The notes beneath the pieces are model-generated. The model did not search any database. It saw nothing but the letters and a program-made list of their open reading frames with translations, and was not told where the DNA came from. A stretch of DNA of 64,000 nt from Hypoxylon rubiginosum (lineage: Eukaryota > Ascomycota > Sordariomycetes > Xylariales > Hypoxylaceae): positions 806,001-870,000 of the forward strand of contig CADCXA010000016.1 in the NCBI GenBank assembly GCA_902806565.1, read 5' to 3'. Numbering within the stretch: position 1 is the stretch's first letter; each line of letters starts with the position of its first letter. This document shows positions 23,701 through 35,952 of the stretch, one piece after another. Made by a program: the position numbers and the translations under genes.

Positions 23701-26500
23701 CCGCTATCTATTACCAGCGTAGCTTCAGTGTAGGGATAGACAAAAAAAAAAAAGAATACTTGAGTACAATTACCTAGACTAGACGGAACTTTAGCACTTG
23801 GAACACACTATGACTTGTATTGCAGCCCTGTTCTTCCCCCGCTAAAAGTTTCTGTGGCGGCTGGGGCTGGTGGTGATTTTGTGATTCTTCGATTCCGTTT
23901 TCCCTTCCTTTATTTCTTCATTTCCCTTCTCTCGCTGCTTTTGTAGCATACCTCGGGCCTGGGGTCAAACACGGCTTTGGAACTTTTATTACGCTACAAA
24001 ATACAAGAAATACCTATCCCGCCATGAACTCGACGCAACGCCTTGCCCGTCTCGTCTTTCCTTTTAATCTCGACCCTCAACATGATACACCACAATCAGA
24101 CCGTCTTTATGCGTGCTTAGCCTACATAAGACAATTGAATTGACAAATGTTTTCTTTTCTTTTCTTTTCTTACGACAGCTCGAACCGGTGGCTGGGCCCT
24201 CTCTTCTGTCTCCAGCCCCCCTCCATCCGAGATCTTATCGTTACGTAGCTCGGCTTGACGTGTCAGCATCCTCGAGTGACGAGTGACGGAGAATCATGTC
24301 TGACAGGGGTTATCACCCCCCAAGTCTCCGCGCAGAACTTCGCATTGCATTTCCTACCACCTAGGTGCTAGGTATGTGCTAGGTATGTGCTAGGTATGTG
24401 CTATGTGCTATGTGCTATGTGTAGCACAACGCCAAATGCTTTACAAAAGTACCTACTGCTCTACCACTCTATCCTACTACTGTAGGCTGTAGGTGGTGAG
24501 ACTCAGCGGGGTTGGCAAATCGTGTTACTTTCGGCTTTACCAAGAATCAAGGATACAATGCCGGCCAGTGGACACTCGGGCGGCAGACCAAACTTACCCA
24601 GGTCCGTTGCGAAGTGTGCAATCTCTCTTTTATTATTATATTATTATACAAATTTTAGTAAGAACTTCATCAGCGGCTAGCTACTCAGCTACCCAGCTAC
24701 CCGTACTACATTCGAGTCGAATTCGGCGCAGAGGGTGATAGCGAAAGGTGACGGCCCTTAACTTCGAGGATCAATCCCCAGATCGGCACCAGCATTGGCG
24801 GATGATCGTTGTGGCGTGTGGCGAGATCCCGTTGTAATTCCTGCTGAACTTCCAAGACTCGGCCTGCAGTACTAATAAATGCATCTCGTAAGACGAAAGA
24901 TATCGGCTGACAACACCGTGCTCGCGAACTCGCAAGCAGTGAGCTCCCGGACATTCCTTCTAATTTTAGGTTGCTCCCTCGTTTAGCAACCGTCTAGCAC
25001 CTACACTACGCAGACTACGTAACGCGTGTTCACCATGTCCGTCCTTACTTGAATCGTTCGGTAGAGGCAGACAGGCAGACAGGCAGACAGATGTTTTGTT
25101 TTACCCATTTCAAGTTCAAGTACCCGGTTTACACGTCACGGAGAGGCTGGACGCCAAGTCCAAATAGTGCGAAGAAACTGTGCAAGGGATCTTCCTCCAG
25201 GCGGCTCCAAATCTGCATGTCAGCAATCACAGTATGAATCCAGCCACGCAAACACAGACACTGTATGAAACCGACGCTATCCTCCGCCCGCTACCTGTAC
25301 TATGTAGGTACACGCATCATTCTGACGGTGAGCGCGCGGCGGGGCCCATGCCCTCTCTCTTCGCAGGCATCACGTCCGTTTCGGCCTTTTGAGTCTTTCG
25401 ACATCCGAAGCGCTTTAAGTATCGAAAAGTCGGTGTATGTAACCAGATCTTGCGGCAAGCTTACTTCAGACCGAGATACCAAGAAAAGATGTTTATGCGT
25501 TGAGAGAATGGTGCCGTCGTCACCGGGTATAAAATAGGCGATAAGGGTTCGACGAAGAAACAAGGCGGTAAATTGTAAATCCTGACAAGGATCCTATAGA
25601 ACAGGTGACGAGAATCTCGTCGTGAGTGGTTAGAAATTCAAAGCGGTATGAATTTTGTGACTGGTCCAGAGCTGTCTTGGAATTTCCCCTTTCGAAGCAG
25701 CTCAGTGGTCCATTTTACGCCGCCACTAGGCTATGCTAAGGCGGCCGACGGCCAGGGTCTCGAGGTGGAGAGGCAGAAAGGATGGCGGATAGGTTTAAAG
25801 AATGAAGCATCACACATCAGCTATTAAGTCCCGTTACGGGTTCTGTGCGAACCTAGATACGGTCTGTAGTGGTTCGCCTGGGGCTGCTACACTCGTCCAT
25901 TGGGCATTGGGCATCGGACGAATAGACATGGTCACATGCGAAGTCGGATGTTGTCAATAAGCACGCTCAACGTAACCCCACGGATCCGCGTCTCGCGTGT
26001 CTATAGTGTTTGGGTCCAGACGACAAAGGAGACTCGAACTCAAGTCGCAAATTGCGTTAGCACGAGGCTCCAACCTATGCACACTACCTTTCTCGCCGAA
26101 TAAACCCCACAAGTAGCCAATATTTGGGGTCCGTTAAGCAACTATTTAGAGAGGCAGTGTTAGATCATCTCTCATTCTGCAAGTATCGCCAACCGGTACC
26201 AGTTGCCTCGTCACCTCGAAGGGGCTATAACGCCTTTTTCGGAGGCAATTAATTTACTCGAATGTACGGGGCCGCGTTATCGACTACCCTTTACGGCTCA
26301 GTAGGCGGCCCCAGCTTTCGAAACATTGCCAGGGCCCAGAATCCCCAAGCAGGTTTTGCTCCTACTTCTCAAAGATTCGGTAGCAGAGGTAGTTTAGCTA
26401 TTTTCAGCCTCACTGCCCATGCCTTGATGTACCCGGTTGCCGTGACCGCCACAGTTAAAACATCCAACCAGTAACGAGATCAGGAGCTATTCAGACAGGC
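20713..26500. other. Gene-free region upstream of HAP2
   Basis: About 5.8 kb with only short frames that do not look coding. It contains a TCGCAG hexamer array near 22992-23016, an 11-bp and 7-bp nested tandem array at 24367-24420, and a GGCAGACA array at 25066-25089. The HAP2-proximal 1.5-2 kb may be a long 5' leader. An open frame at 23123-23419 begins with a hydrophobic stretch and has several cysteines but no further support. Confidence 0.4.
24367..24420. repeat. Nested tandem repeat, 11-bp then 7-bp units
   Basis: Three exact copies of GCTAGGTATGT are followed directly by three exact copies of GCTATGT, which is the same unit lacking four internal bases. A GTAGCAC end just downstream gives a short inverted relation with the repeat start. 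Confidence 0.9.
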
Positions 26501-28358
26501 ACAATGAAGAAGCTCCGCCAATTTCCTAAACCTACTATTAGCTTGCGAGCGAAGTCTGGGGTCGGCCAACGAATGAGGAATCAGGATTGACCTTTTGCAC
26601 CCCAAACCGGCTTCCACTCTTCCACACCATCTCCACGCTCGTGCTTACGCATGTCTCGCGTACCTGGCGCCTAGAAGTTTAGGTCGCATAAGGGGCCAGG
26701 ACACATTCAATCTTCCACCAGTCTCGTCACATGGTCCTTTCCGAGGTTGACATCATCCATTTAGGGGACGTTAACATCACTTCATAGTTTCGCTCGTAGA
26801 TATCGGGTGGATTTCGCCCCCAAACTTACCTTGGCTTGATATAGAAATTTGCCCTAATTAAATTACTACTACCTAAAGCATCTTTCACCAGTTCAACCTG
26901 TATCCAAACAGGGGGGCTCTAGTTACGTATACCCTAAATGGCATGAATTAGAGCGCTGCTATTGGATTCGCAGTCATGACAGCAAGCCAGGAGAATATAC
27001 AAGACATACAAATAGCGATCGCATTCAGCATGATTTACAACAGCCACCAGTGCCATTATTTAGGGGCGTTCTAGATCGACATTCTCGAGAGGCTTGTGTC
27101 ACCAATACTACACTACGTTTATTCCGCATGCCAACGGACCAGCTCGGCCTATTGCGGAGATGACACTCCTCTCCCCAGGGGTCTCCTTCACCGAAACGGC
27201 AGTCCGCCCGGAGCCGAGCCGATTTTTGTCCCTATGGCGTCGTGATTAGGACCGGAGCTCGTCGATTAATATCTGGACGTAGGTCATGGTGAATGACTAG
27301 ATATCATTGCGGACATGGAGTGAGTGTATGGATGGATCCTTCGACGCCTACAATGAAGCTTCTCAGTTGTTACTCTGGGGGCCAACCAGAAACCTGAATT
27401 CTACCTACACAACTCCGATAATAAAGCTATAATACGATGACATATCTATCAATACGACCTAGACTATTGAAAAATTATCGGAGTTTAAGAGACCGGGGAG
27501 ATAGTCAACGTAAATTGAACGCCATCTTATTAAAGCGACGAATCGGGAACATCAGCATTATCTCTTGTATATATCTACTTGTGAGCTTCCAAGCTTATCA
27601 ACGAAGAACTATATCTCGGGGAGATAATTTTCGAGCCATGAGAACGAATCATGTCACTATTGTACGCTCCGAGATGCGAGATTTCAAGACTGCCAAGGAT
27701 GGAATCATCGAGTCTAGCTATATCGCCTCCCTCTTAAGAATCTCGATGCGTTACTTCCAGTACTCATGTTTACGAATTAATTTCCACCATAGCGATCTCA
27801 GGCCGAGCAGTCATGCAGCAGTGATTTATCTCGATATACCCTCGGTGATCTTCGAACGAGTTCACTCGCATATCACTGCCAGGCTCGAGATGAAGCCGAC
27901 ATATGGTTTGTACACCTAGGTATCCGATACGGGAAGGTAATATAAAGGGGACCATCGTGGCTGTATCCCCAAGTTGAGTGCAACATGGTAGTCAGTTATC
28001 AGAACCAACACCATGCTGTCTGCATCCTGGGGGAAAGTGAGGCGTTAGTCCAACCTACCTACTTACCTGGTAGGTACTTGTCTTGGTTTCGATGAAAAAT
28101 GGCTCTAGGTAAACTTGGGCACCATAGACATATTTCCCTCTCCGGCTTCCCAACGGAAAGCTACCTTGATTCCCCGGAAATGAGGCATCTGAGATGTTGA
28201 GCTGAGTTGGGCACCACGATGGGAGGCCGTTGTTAATATGTGTTTAAGCTGTATCAGATATAGGATGCCAGCTGCACCCCAATGTCAATCTGCGCATCGA
28301 GAGGTTAGTCATTCGTACCTTTCACTCTGCCGTTTCCCTAAACTCCCTAATGGTCATA

Positions 28359-28649
28359 TCAGATAAACACCTCATGTTGAAGAGTCGTAGCCGAACCATC
28401 ACGTTGCTTTGCATTACTCATCCAACGCGCATGCTGCCAATAGGTCTGTCTCATAATGAAGCATATACCGTTATTCAGATCCATTTCTGACCTAAGCACT
28501 GAACAGAGTAACAGGTCGTGGCCCAAGATAGAGGCATCATATGACACACGGAAATACATATCGATACGGAGCACAATAGTGGCGAGTACCAGCGGCCTTG
28601 GTGATACGAGATCTTCAGGCCCATAATCCAAGTCATCGTTATCATCCAC
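28359..28649 (-). pseudogene. Possible decayed fragment of a fungal rhodopsin-like (PTH11/SAT4-type) membrane protein
   Basis: A minus-strand open frame of 96 codons. It has a hydrophobic stretch then a charged one (RPLVLATIVLRIDMYFRV) followed by DASILGHDLLLCSV, and later MRQTYWQHARWMSN and QRDG. In order and spacing this resembles the first two transmembrane segments of fungal rhodopsin-domain integral membrane proteins, where an R-x-Y-x-R-V motif is followed by DDYL. Neither end continues into a convincing gene, and the surrounding frames contain stops. The assignment rests on pattern memory only; it could be chance. Confidence 0.3.
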
Positions 28650-29405
28650 AGCATCTTAGACTTCATTCTTTCATCTAGAACGCAATAGCTAGTGACGACG
28701 CATTAGTTCATAGTAAAGTCTTGTGGTGATCATCGAGTTGGGCAAGGAGGCCCCTTTTCCGGCCACCAGGCCGATCGCCGAACACGTCTCTCTCCAATAT
28801 AATCCCACAGTCTATTATATGGTGGAAACAGCAATGGTACCTCCAATGGCCATTCATATACCAGCAAAGAGCCACCTGGGTAGACCTGACTGGGCCGCGA
28901 TTTTTGGAGAAAAGCCCAACTGCAAGTCGTGCCTGACGACTCGGGCGAATCATGTCATTCGTGTGTTTTACAATAGAACTACTCCCTTATACGAAGCGAG
29001 TATTTGCATGTAACTGTAAGAATGCATGAAAATAATGTAATAGGAATTTATGTTTGGCATTAAGTCTCAGTTGATGAATATTGAAGCCGTTCGGAAAGGC
29101 ATTCCTCCTTTGTCTCTTTGAGCCCCCCTGACAGCATCGCGGAGGAGGGGATAGGCAGCACAAATCTCTTTCGCTCCTTCATAATATCATCAATGTTCTA
29201 AGGTGGATTTCATGTTTTATAGTTTTCCATGGGCCTCACAGACAAGACGGCTTCTCGCCAGTCTCGAGTATGCCTCCACAGAGTTCTGATCAAATAAGGG
29301 TATAATGCGAAGTGCCCAGCGACAGCAGCATCAAAACTTTTGCTTCTTGATGGTGTAATACTGTCCTGGCTATTTTACAGTTGAATCGCATATCCTTTTA
29401 GAGCC

Positions 29406-29449
29406 AGCTATCAGGGTACCAGCTATCAGGGTACCAGCTATCAGGGTAA
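29406..29449. repeat. 15-bp tandem repeat, three copies
   Basis: The unit AGCTATCAGGGTACC occurs twice exactly, and a third time with one changed base within 14 bp. It is intergenic and has no visible function. Confidence 0.9.
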
Positions 29450-31324
29450 GTGCCCATATCTCAAACACCCGCCTTAGTGCCCCTGAATTGACCATCAGGG
29501 GCAGCATCGCCTGCAATCCTGACAAAGCTACCCTTTCTATGCTTATTCAAAACATCCCCATCCGAATATTCCTTGCGCTTACCCGAGAATGATTGTCCAT
29601 TCTGAACTTGATAGATGCTCTTATCGGCCGGTACATTACTACCTAAACATGATCGTATCATACGAAGGCGCTTGTAAGTAGCTGGACAGGAAGACCATAC
29701 ATGTAGCTAAGATCTCAAGGTGGTTTCCGTTATAATAAGAACATCGCATTTATCTGAAAGAAGGGTAGTATCTCATGTGACTACTGTTAAGTCTTAACAT
29801 ATCGGTAATTTATAAGTCGACATGAACTCTTTGCTAGGTCTTCCACATTGATCATAGATTTAGGATCGGCCTAGGCCAACTATTCCCGGCAATACCGCAC
29901 GGTCTCGCGCATTACTTGAAGAGAGAGAAAAGGGGGAGCTGGGAAAAGGGACATGTGTCCCGATGAATTCACGATGCTCTCTCTATATACTAGTAATACC
30001 GCTACTATTCACAACTGACTAGGGAAACTTTGCGTCCCTCATGGTCGATACATACGCAGAATGGGCGAGGCACAGGCTAAATGGAAATGCATGTCTATGC
30101 TATTTGAGCTTCGCGTCTTGCATACTACGAAAGCGGCGTGCAGATGGGCCCACGGTTGTTACAACAACGACTCAGGGAGGGACTTTGATGGCCTAAAACT
30201 TAGTTGCAAGACTACACGTACTTGCTAGAAGCCTTTACAGGCCATCGAACAGTGTCCTGCTTGATGGTTTCCTCTCCACTTCTATGCCCCGTTGACGCCC
30301 AAGGTTATTCTCCTGTATTTCCTATCCACACATACACTCCACTATTCTCCTGTATGATTACATGCCTACAAGCTAGCTTTAAGGCAGAATATGAGAATTG
30401 GACTCAATACGTCCTCGTAGGGGCCGGGGTTAGCGTTGGGTGAGATAAAATATCTGAATCGATAAAGGGGCTATGGGCTCATGTAATCCTGGGATGCTCA
30501 TATGCTATATGCTATCTATATTCAGTAAGTGGTAGTAAGACAGGAGACATCTATAGTACGGTCTCACCAAGGCACGGGTTTACTGCGATATTTGGAATCA
30601 GAACATCGATACATCAGCATGACTGGGAGATAACTCAAGGGTGACTTGGGAGCGGCTTATGAGCCAAACGTATCTCTATGCATACCAGCGGGCGCACGGC
30701 GGCTACAGACTGTATATCATCAGATTAGGGGCAGCACAGTTAATATGACGACGAGAACAAGCTTAAGTTACTGTTCGTCTCAAGTGAGATTCTTTACTCC
30801 CTTAAATGCTCATGACAGGTCCGAAGAGCTCTGGGCATCATCCTTCCATGGATTTCTCTTTACTCATATAGAGTATCTGTATCTACCCATCAGTCACAAC
30901 GAATTACTGGGCCTTCCTGGTGACTACACCGGTCCGGAATGGAATCGCTAGACTTGTCAGTGGGAACTAAAGCCGGACATTAGGTCCTGGTGCTATTACG
31001 CGAGAACCATGATATGTTCAACTGGGACGTTTATCTGGAGACCTATGTATGTACCTACCTACCTATCGCCAGCCAGACAAACAGGATGGCTTGGCCCTTA
31101 CGATACCGGTCCACGATACCAGACCTACGTTTCGATACGTGAAGAGTAGACTATCTCACACGGCGGCAGAGTCGCGCTCGCCACCTCCTGTATCGCGTTT
31201 ACCTACCTCCACGATAGGACATTTGTTCTTATGTCCATTTTCTCTCCCTACTTTCACAATACCAAGCCAAGGCGTAAAATACCAAGGAGTTTAGGGCCCT
31301 GTACCACGCAGTGTGCCAGTGACT

Positions 31325-31830
31325 CATTTGGACATGTCGATACGCCGAGCCGCGAAGAGACACAACCCAGTCTCACAGACGTTACTTCGGCGGCTCCAGC
31401 AGACCAATTCTCGTCGCAGAGTCATCAAAGGCCACCAGGTGCCGCACTCCGAACAGGAGCAGTCTCTCATCGACTACATTCTGTGCAAGGAGACATGCAG
31501 CCGCGCGTTGTTGAACGCCGCCTCAGCCGGCCATGCACAAGCCATGTTTGAAACTCAAGGCGTGAGTCAGCGAGCCGGCGTCAACTCGACTGCTTCGTCC
31601 AACCGCACCCGGGAGTCAAGATGAGACGTGACGCCGTGCTGCGCAGGAAAGCGTCTCGCTTTAGAGCAACCAACCTACATTTCAAAAACCCCCTGACGGC
31701 AGGCAACGTTCGGAAGCTCAACCCATCGGACGCATCAATGATGGCGGCGCTCGTGCTAGCTGTGCCAGGATATCAGTGTGCGTCAGATAATAGCGGCAGC
31801 GGCACAACGTATGCAGGCGTGAGGCAATAA
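31325..31830 (+). pseudogene. Remnant of a pogo/CENP-B-like (Tc1-mariner superfamily) transposase
   Basis: Only the N-terminal DNA-binding half is present, and it is frameshifted. The first part (from ATG 31334) reads SIRRAAKRHN, then LRRLQQTNSRRRVIKGHQ and EQEQSLIDYIL, which follows the psq helix-turn-helix and CENP-B/Tc5 helix-turn-helix pattern of fungal pogo-like transposases. Around 31585-31595 the frame changes, and the continuation FVQPHPGVKMRRDAVLRRK is the expected next segment of such domains, followed by loss of similarity. There is no DDE catalytic domain in the following sequence, so this is a dead fragment. I did not find terminal inverted repeats. Confidence 0.7.
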
Positions 31831-34800
31831 CGGAATACAGACCTGCGCCGACCGAAAGGAGTAAAGGGCGAATTCCGTCTCCTTTGAACATCAGTTAGCC
31901 TAGCCCCCCCAGTACAATGAAACTGATACAGCTGGTCCGGGGCTATCTTGTTTGTTGGCGGAAGCTAAAGCCGGACCGTCGACTCAGGTGGATGCGGCAT
32001 CTAGACAGATAGATGTGAGCATTCGACCGGAGAATCTGCGCCGCTCCGGAAGGCCATGTAAGAAGACGATTCTGTCTACTGGGGAAGGGTTGTTTCAGAC
32101 GATTTTCTTTGCCCACGTTCGCATCACTGCGGGTATGGACCCGGGGAAGCGGCTTCTGGGAAAACAGACCCAAGGCACGAGACGCCCGGGGGATGCGAGG
32201 CTGCGGCGAGGACGTTCTTAGTAGGAGGAAGACCTGGTTAGACGCCAACAATGGCATCCCATCACACACATAAGCAGCATAATTTGGCTCTCTCCATAGA
32301 TACGGTTGGCTCGCCTGCGCACGTTGGTGTGGGAGGAAGCCGTCTGTTGGAACCCGGATTATTCACGTCTCCCACGTGGGAGACGGGCCACAGAAATGGC
32401 GTCCACGATGGAAAATATCCGAAAAGGCCTCATCTCACGGACATCTATACTTCGCGTTCTATGGTTATGGTAAATTACCCTAGGATACCTTATTAGGTAC
32501 AAGAGGAGATAGATACCGAAACAGAAGAACGTCCTTCGCTAGACCTACGAGTACATACATAGCGGGCGATAGCACCTGCGAAGTATAGACAAGGCTAGAA
32601 CGAGTGTTTGTGAACTAGCATCCCTTTTAGAAGAGAAAGCCGTGATGTTGGCGCGTTGAGGCTTTTATCGAATATACTTAACAAGGGATATTATAACTCG
32701 CGATCCACGTTGGCGACAAGGGTGTGCCCAGCCGGGGGACTTTGTCTTCTGCCTTTCGCTTCGGAGAATAACCACACTACTGTGCTCCTCTTTTTTTCCA
32801 GAACAACCCGTCGGTTGGGACCCGACCGGGATCTCTTAGGCGGGTTTATGATAGACGAGAGAAACAAAAAAAAGTGACGGAAATATGTGGTTGGTTCCAG
32901 GAAAGCATAGGGTACCTATGTATGTAAGTGCGGGATGTCACAGTCCAACATTTCACATACCTACATACCCAGAAGAAAAAACAATCGAGATAGATGACGA
33001 GAGAGAAGAAAAAAACGACGGGACTTCACACACGGATACACAGCGTGGGTCTGCCCAATCCGACTACATGACTTACATAGTAGGGATAAAGGGTTATGAG
33101 ACGGCAAATAGACAAGGTGAAGCCTGGCAGGTAGACTACTGCGACCCTCGTCACATCTCTCATCTCGCCCGATGCGTGATAAAACGGGGGGCGCACTGCC
33201 ACGGTAGGTTTGCGAGGGATTCTTTTGGGCCGAGTGCAATTTCTGCCTTGTCGTGCCGTTCGAGAGGTATGTATACATAGGTAGTATCGACAGCGCAAGG
33301 TACGGGTATCTTGTTTGTCTCTCGACGGGATCATGTGCGCGAAGGTCGTGATGATCAAGTGAGAGAATGGAAAGAGAACCGAAGGCCCAATCTCCATCTC
33401 GCATCTACAGACCTTGGCAAACGAAAGCTCTCTCTACGTCTTACCCGCTTGTGACGCCTAATATGGCCAGCCATCCTACCTCCGCGTATATAGAATTTCA
33501 GTTCTTTTGCTTGGCTTTGGCTCCGTTTGCGAGATGCAAAACAATGAATAGTCCCCGCCCTCCGGTGGATGGCCACCTCGGCAGCGGCCGTCCGCTCTGT
33601 AGGCAAAACGTAGACAGAAGAAGGGTAGGTAGCCTACCTGGATAGGTATAGGTAAGTAACCTATCCGCCTTCCTCTGCCGAGTTGTACCTCTCTCACCGC
33701 CCGGTTCGTGGGGTTTCGTCACATCCCTAAACAGTAGCAAGAGCCCGTACGGAATAGGTTACGTGCCTCCTCTTGCCTCGTCACTTTGGCGCAGGGAGGA
33801 TCTGAATCCCCCCGTTTGATTTGAACCGGCGAGAGGGGGAGCTGCGGAGAGGGGAGACGGGTAGATCTGGGGAAAAAGGGAAAGCCAAAAAGAAACGCAC
33901 TTATTAAAACATACGAAGTGTATCTAACCTGAGGGTTATTGTACACTTTGGGTAGGGTTTGATATCGGCAGGTACGAAAAGGTGTAGCAGTAGGCTTGTA
34001 TGTAGGTTCGCAGGCTCGTAGGCAATTTAACATGTCGAGAGTGCAAAGGTGGTGGGCGCTTAACGAAGCCCCTTGTGCGACCAATAGCGAGCGAAAGCAG
34101 AGTTGGAACCGCTGCATGACACACCCCCGATGCGCTCCCCCTTATGCTGCTAACGTTAAGAAACGGGCCAATGGCGGATCGTGACTCGGTCGAAAAGCCC
34201 CAGCAAGCCCAGCGCTTAAAAAGAAGATTGCGCCTGGCACCTCCCGCCTCCCTCTCTCTCGTCTGCAGAACTGTTCCGTTTAGGTAGAAGACCGGGGGGT
34301 CATTCCTTGGTGCGAAAGCGGGACTAGCGCGTTTCCTTATAAACCCCCCGCTGGCCCTGCAAGTCCCAGGGTGTCGGGACGCACGAGTTGGGCCAATCAC
34401 GGCACCGAGACACCGTAGTCGGGCGTCGTTCGACTTATGTAGGAGCATCTGGCTAGTTTCAAAACCAGGACAGCGAAGAGCTTATAATAATGTTGCTATT
34501 ATATATCGATCAGATGAAAAGGAAAAACAAGAAAAGGTTAAGTTTCTAGACTTCCGGACGAAGGTGCCGAAAACTACACTAGCTAGGACCAGCTGGACAA
34601 GTAGAGGTTACCTATATGACATAGCATAAGCAGACCAGAGCAAGCAGAAGTCGCGAAAGGGGGAGGTCGTGATCCGCGCTCGGTATTCGTCACGAGGGAG
34701 CAGCCAAGCCAAAGATTCCGTTTCGTGGTGCTAGGAGATACGTAAGATAGTTGTATAGCTCGGAGGGGGGAAGAGAGAGTGAGTGGACGATCTCGGATGG

Positions 34801-35952
34801 GGGATCTTTCTTTTTCGATCTTGGTTGCTGCTAACGCGGCCAGTCCGCGTGGTAACAAAAACATTAAAAAGATATAGTACCTACATACCTACATACATAG
34901 TACTTACACCCCAAGAGATCTGTAAGACAGCGGAGGTAGCGGGTAAGAGGCCACCCAACGGTGGCCGCGCTCTTGACCGAAAATTGGCGGCCGGTCCAAT
35001 CCAAGCAAGGAAGAAGAAAAAAACATACAGAGAGCTGCCCCCTAATTGACTACCTACTTACGAGCCCAACCTCCTGGCCGCATTCTAGGTCGCGTTAGTG
35101 GAGAAGATTCAACGTCTGCTCCCGTCTGTGCTTCAAAACAAATAAATAAACAGCCGCAGAAGAGGTAGATTTAGGTTGGACGTGTCTTCGTGAATAGTCC
35201 ATTACGTGCGTAAGTCAGACACACAGACGCGAGATAAAAATAGAGAGGTAAACACCCAGCTTTTGGAAGTGGAAGGGATGCCGTGTATTGTGTGATGAGA
35301 ATGCTGGCTACACGAATTTTTCGATCCCATCCTATCCTATCCCGCCCCGATGGCTTCTACTGCTCCCCTTTGCAATTCCCGCTGGACCCCTTTCCAAAGG
35401 GAGTACGCTAGGGTAATTCGAGAAAAAAACAAACATCCATAGTATCCCTCCTCCCAAAAATATCTCCTTGGTATCGCTTCGCAAAGCACCGGATTTCCAG
35501 GATTGCTGATGCCCGCCAGCAAACGCCGATGAACTCCTTCGTGCTTAGTTTCTTAACGAGAAAAGAAGAAATATTTCCGCCCACCCAAAATCCGTCCTCT
35601 TTGAAATGCCAGATACGCCATGATTCTAGGTCGTAAAACAATGAAAAAGCCGTAAATTCGTCTTCACCACTCTCGTAGGCCTGGACGTTGGCACGTTGGC
35701 CGTCGATTCCAGGCGCAGTTCTCTCGGTTTGGTGTTGATAAATATATCGGAGAAGGAGACAAGTTGAGAGAGTGTGAGTTTATGCGCGTAAATGAGTGAG
35801 AATGAGGGTATAGTAGATATAGACAAATGGAAATGTAGATGATCATGCTGACGCAGTAGCCGATGTAAGATTAGGACAGGGGATGGTGATATGACTTTGG
35901 TTCGTTCGGAGTTGAGTTACGTGGTTGAGGAATGGTTAATCTCGAGGAGTGC
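31831..35952. other. Gene-free region downstream of the transposase remnant
   Basis: About 4.1 kb. Frames are short and overlapping. TAGGTA/CCTACC micro-repeats and the hairpins at 33624-33666 occur here. The last kilobase is the 3' flank of the gene at 35953-36684. Confidence 0.45.
33624..33666. repeat. Two adjacent perfect small hairpins
   Basis: GGTAGG and CCTACC flank a 3-bp loop at 33624-33638. GGATAGGT and ACCTATCC flank an 11-bp loop at 33640-33666. The two hairpins share the GGTAGG/TAGGT word and sit end to end. Confidence 0.8.

Larger units (their letters stand above)
26501..31300. other. Decayed-looking gene-free region
   Basis: About 4.8 kb. It contains a 160-codon plus-strand open frame (27437-27919) without recognisable features, whose opposite strand reads as protein-like sequence broken by several stops. 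It also contains the membrane-protein-like remnant at 28359-28649 and further interrupted frames near 28700-29000 and 29461-29661. I take it as degraded former coding or repeat DNA. Confidence 0.35.

Noticed and set aside
31943..32269. Minus-strand frame next to the transposase remnant
   Set aside because: No domain pattern and no continuity with the transposase frames.
33936..34448. 170-codon minus-strand frame in the desert
   Set aside because: No recognisable domain, overlapping frames on both strands, and no splice-supported extension.
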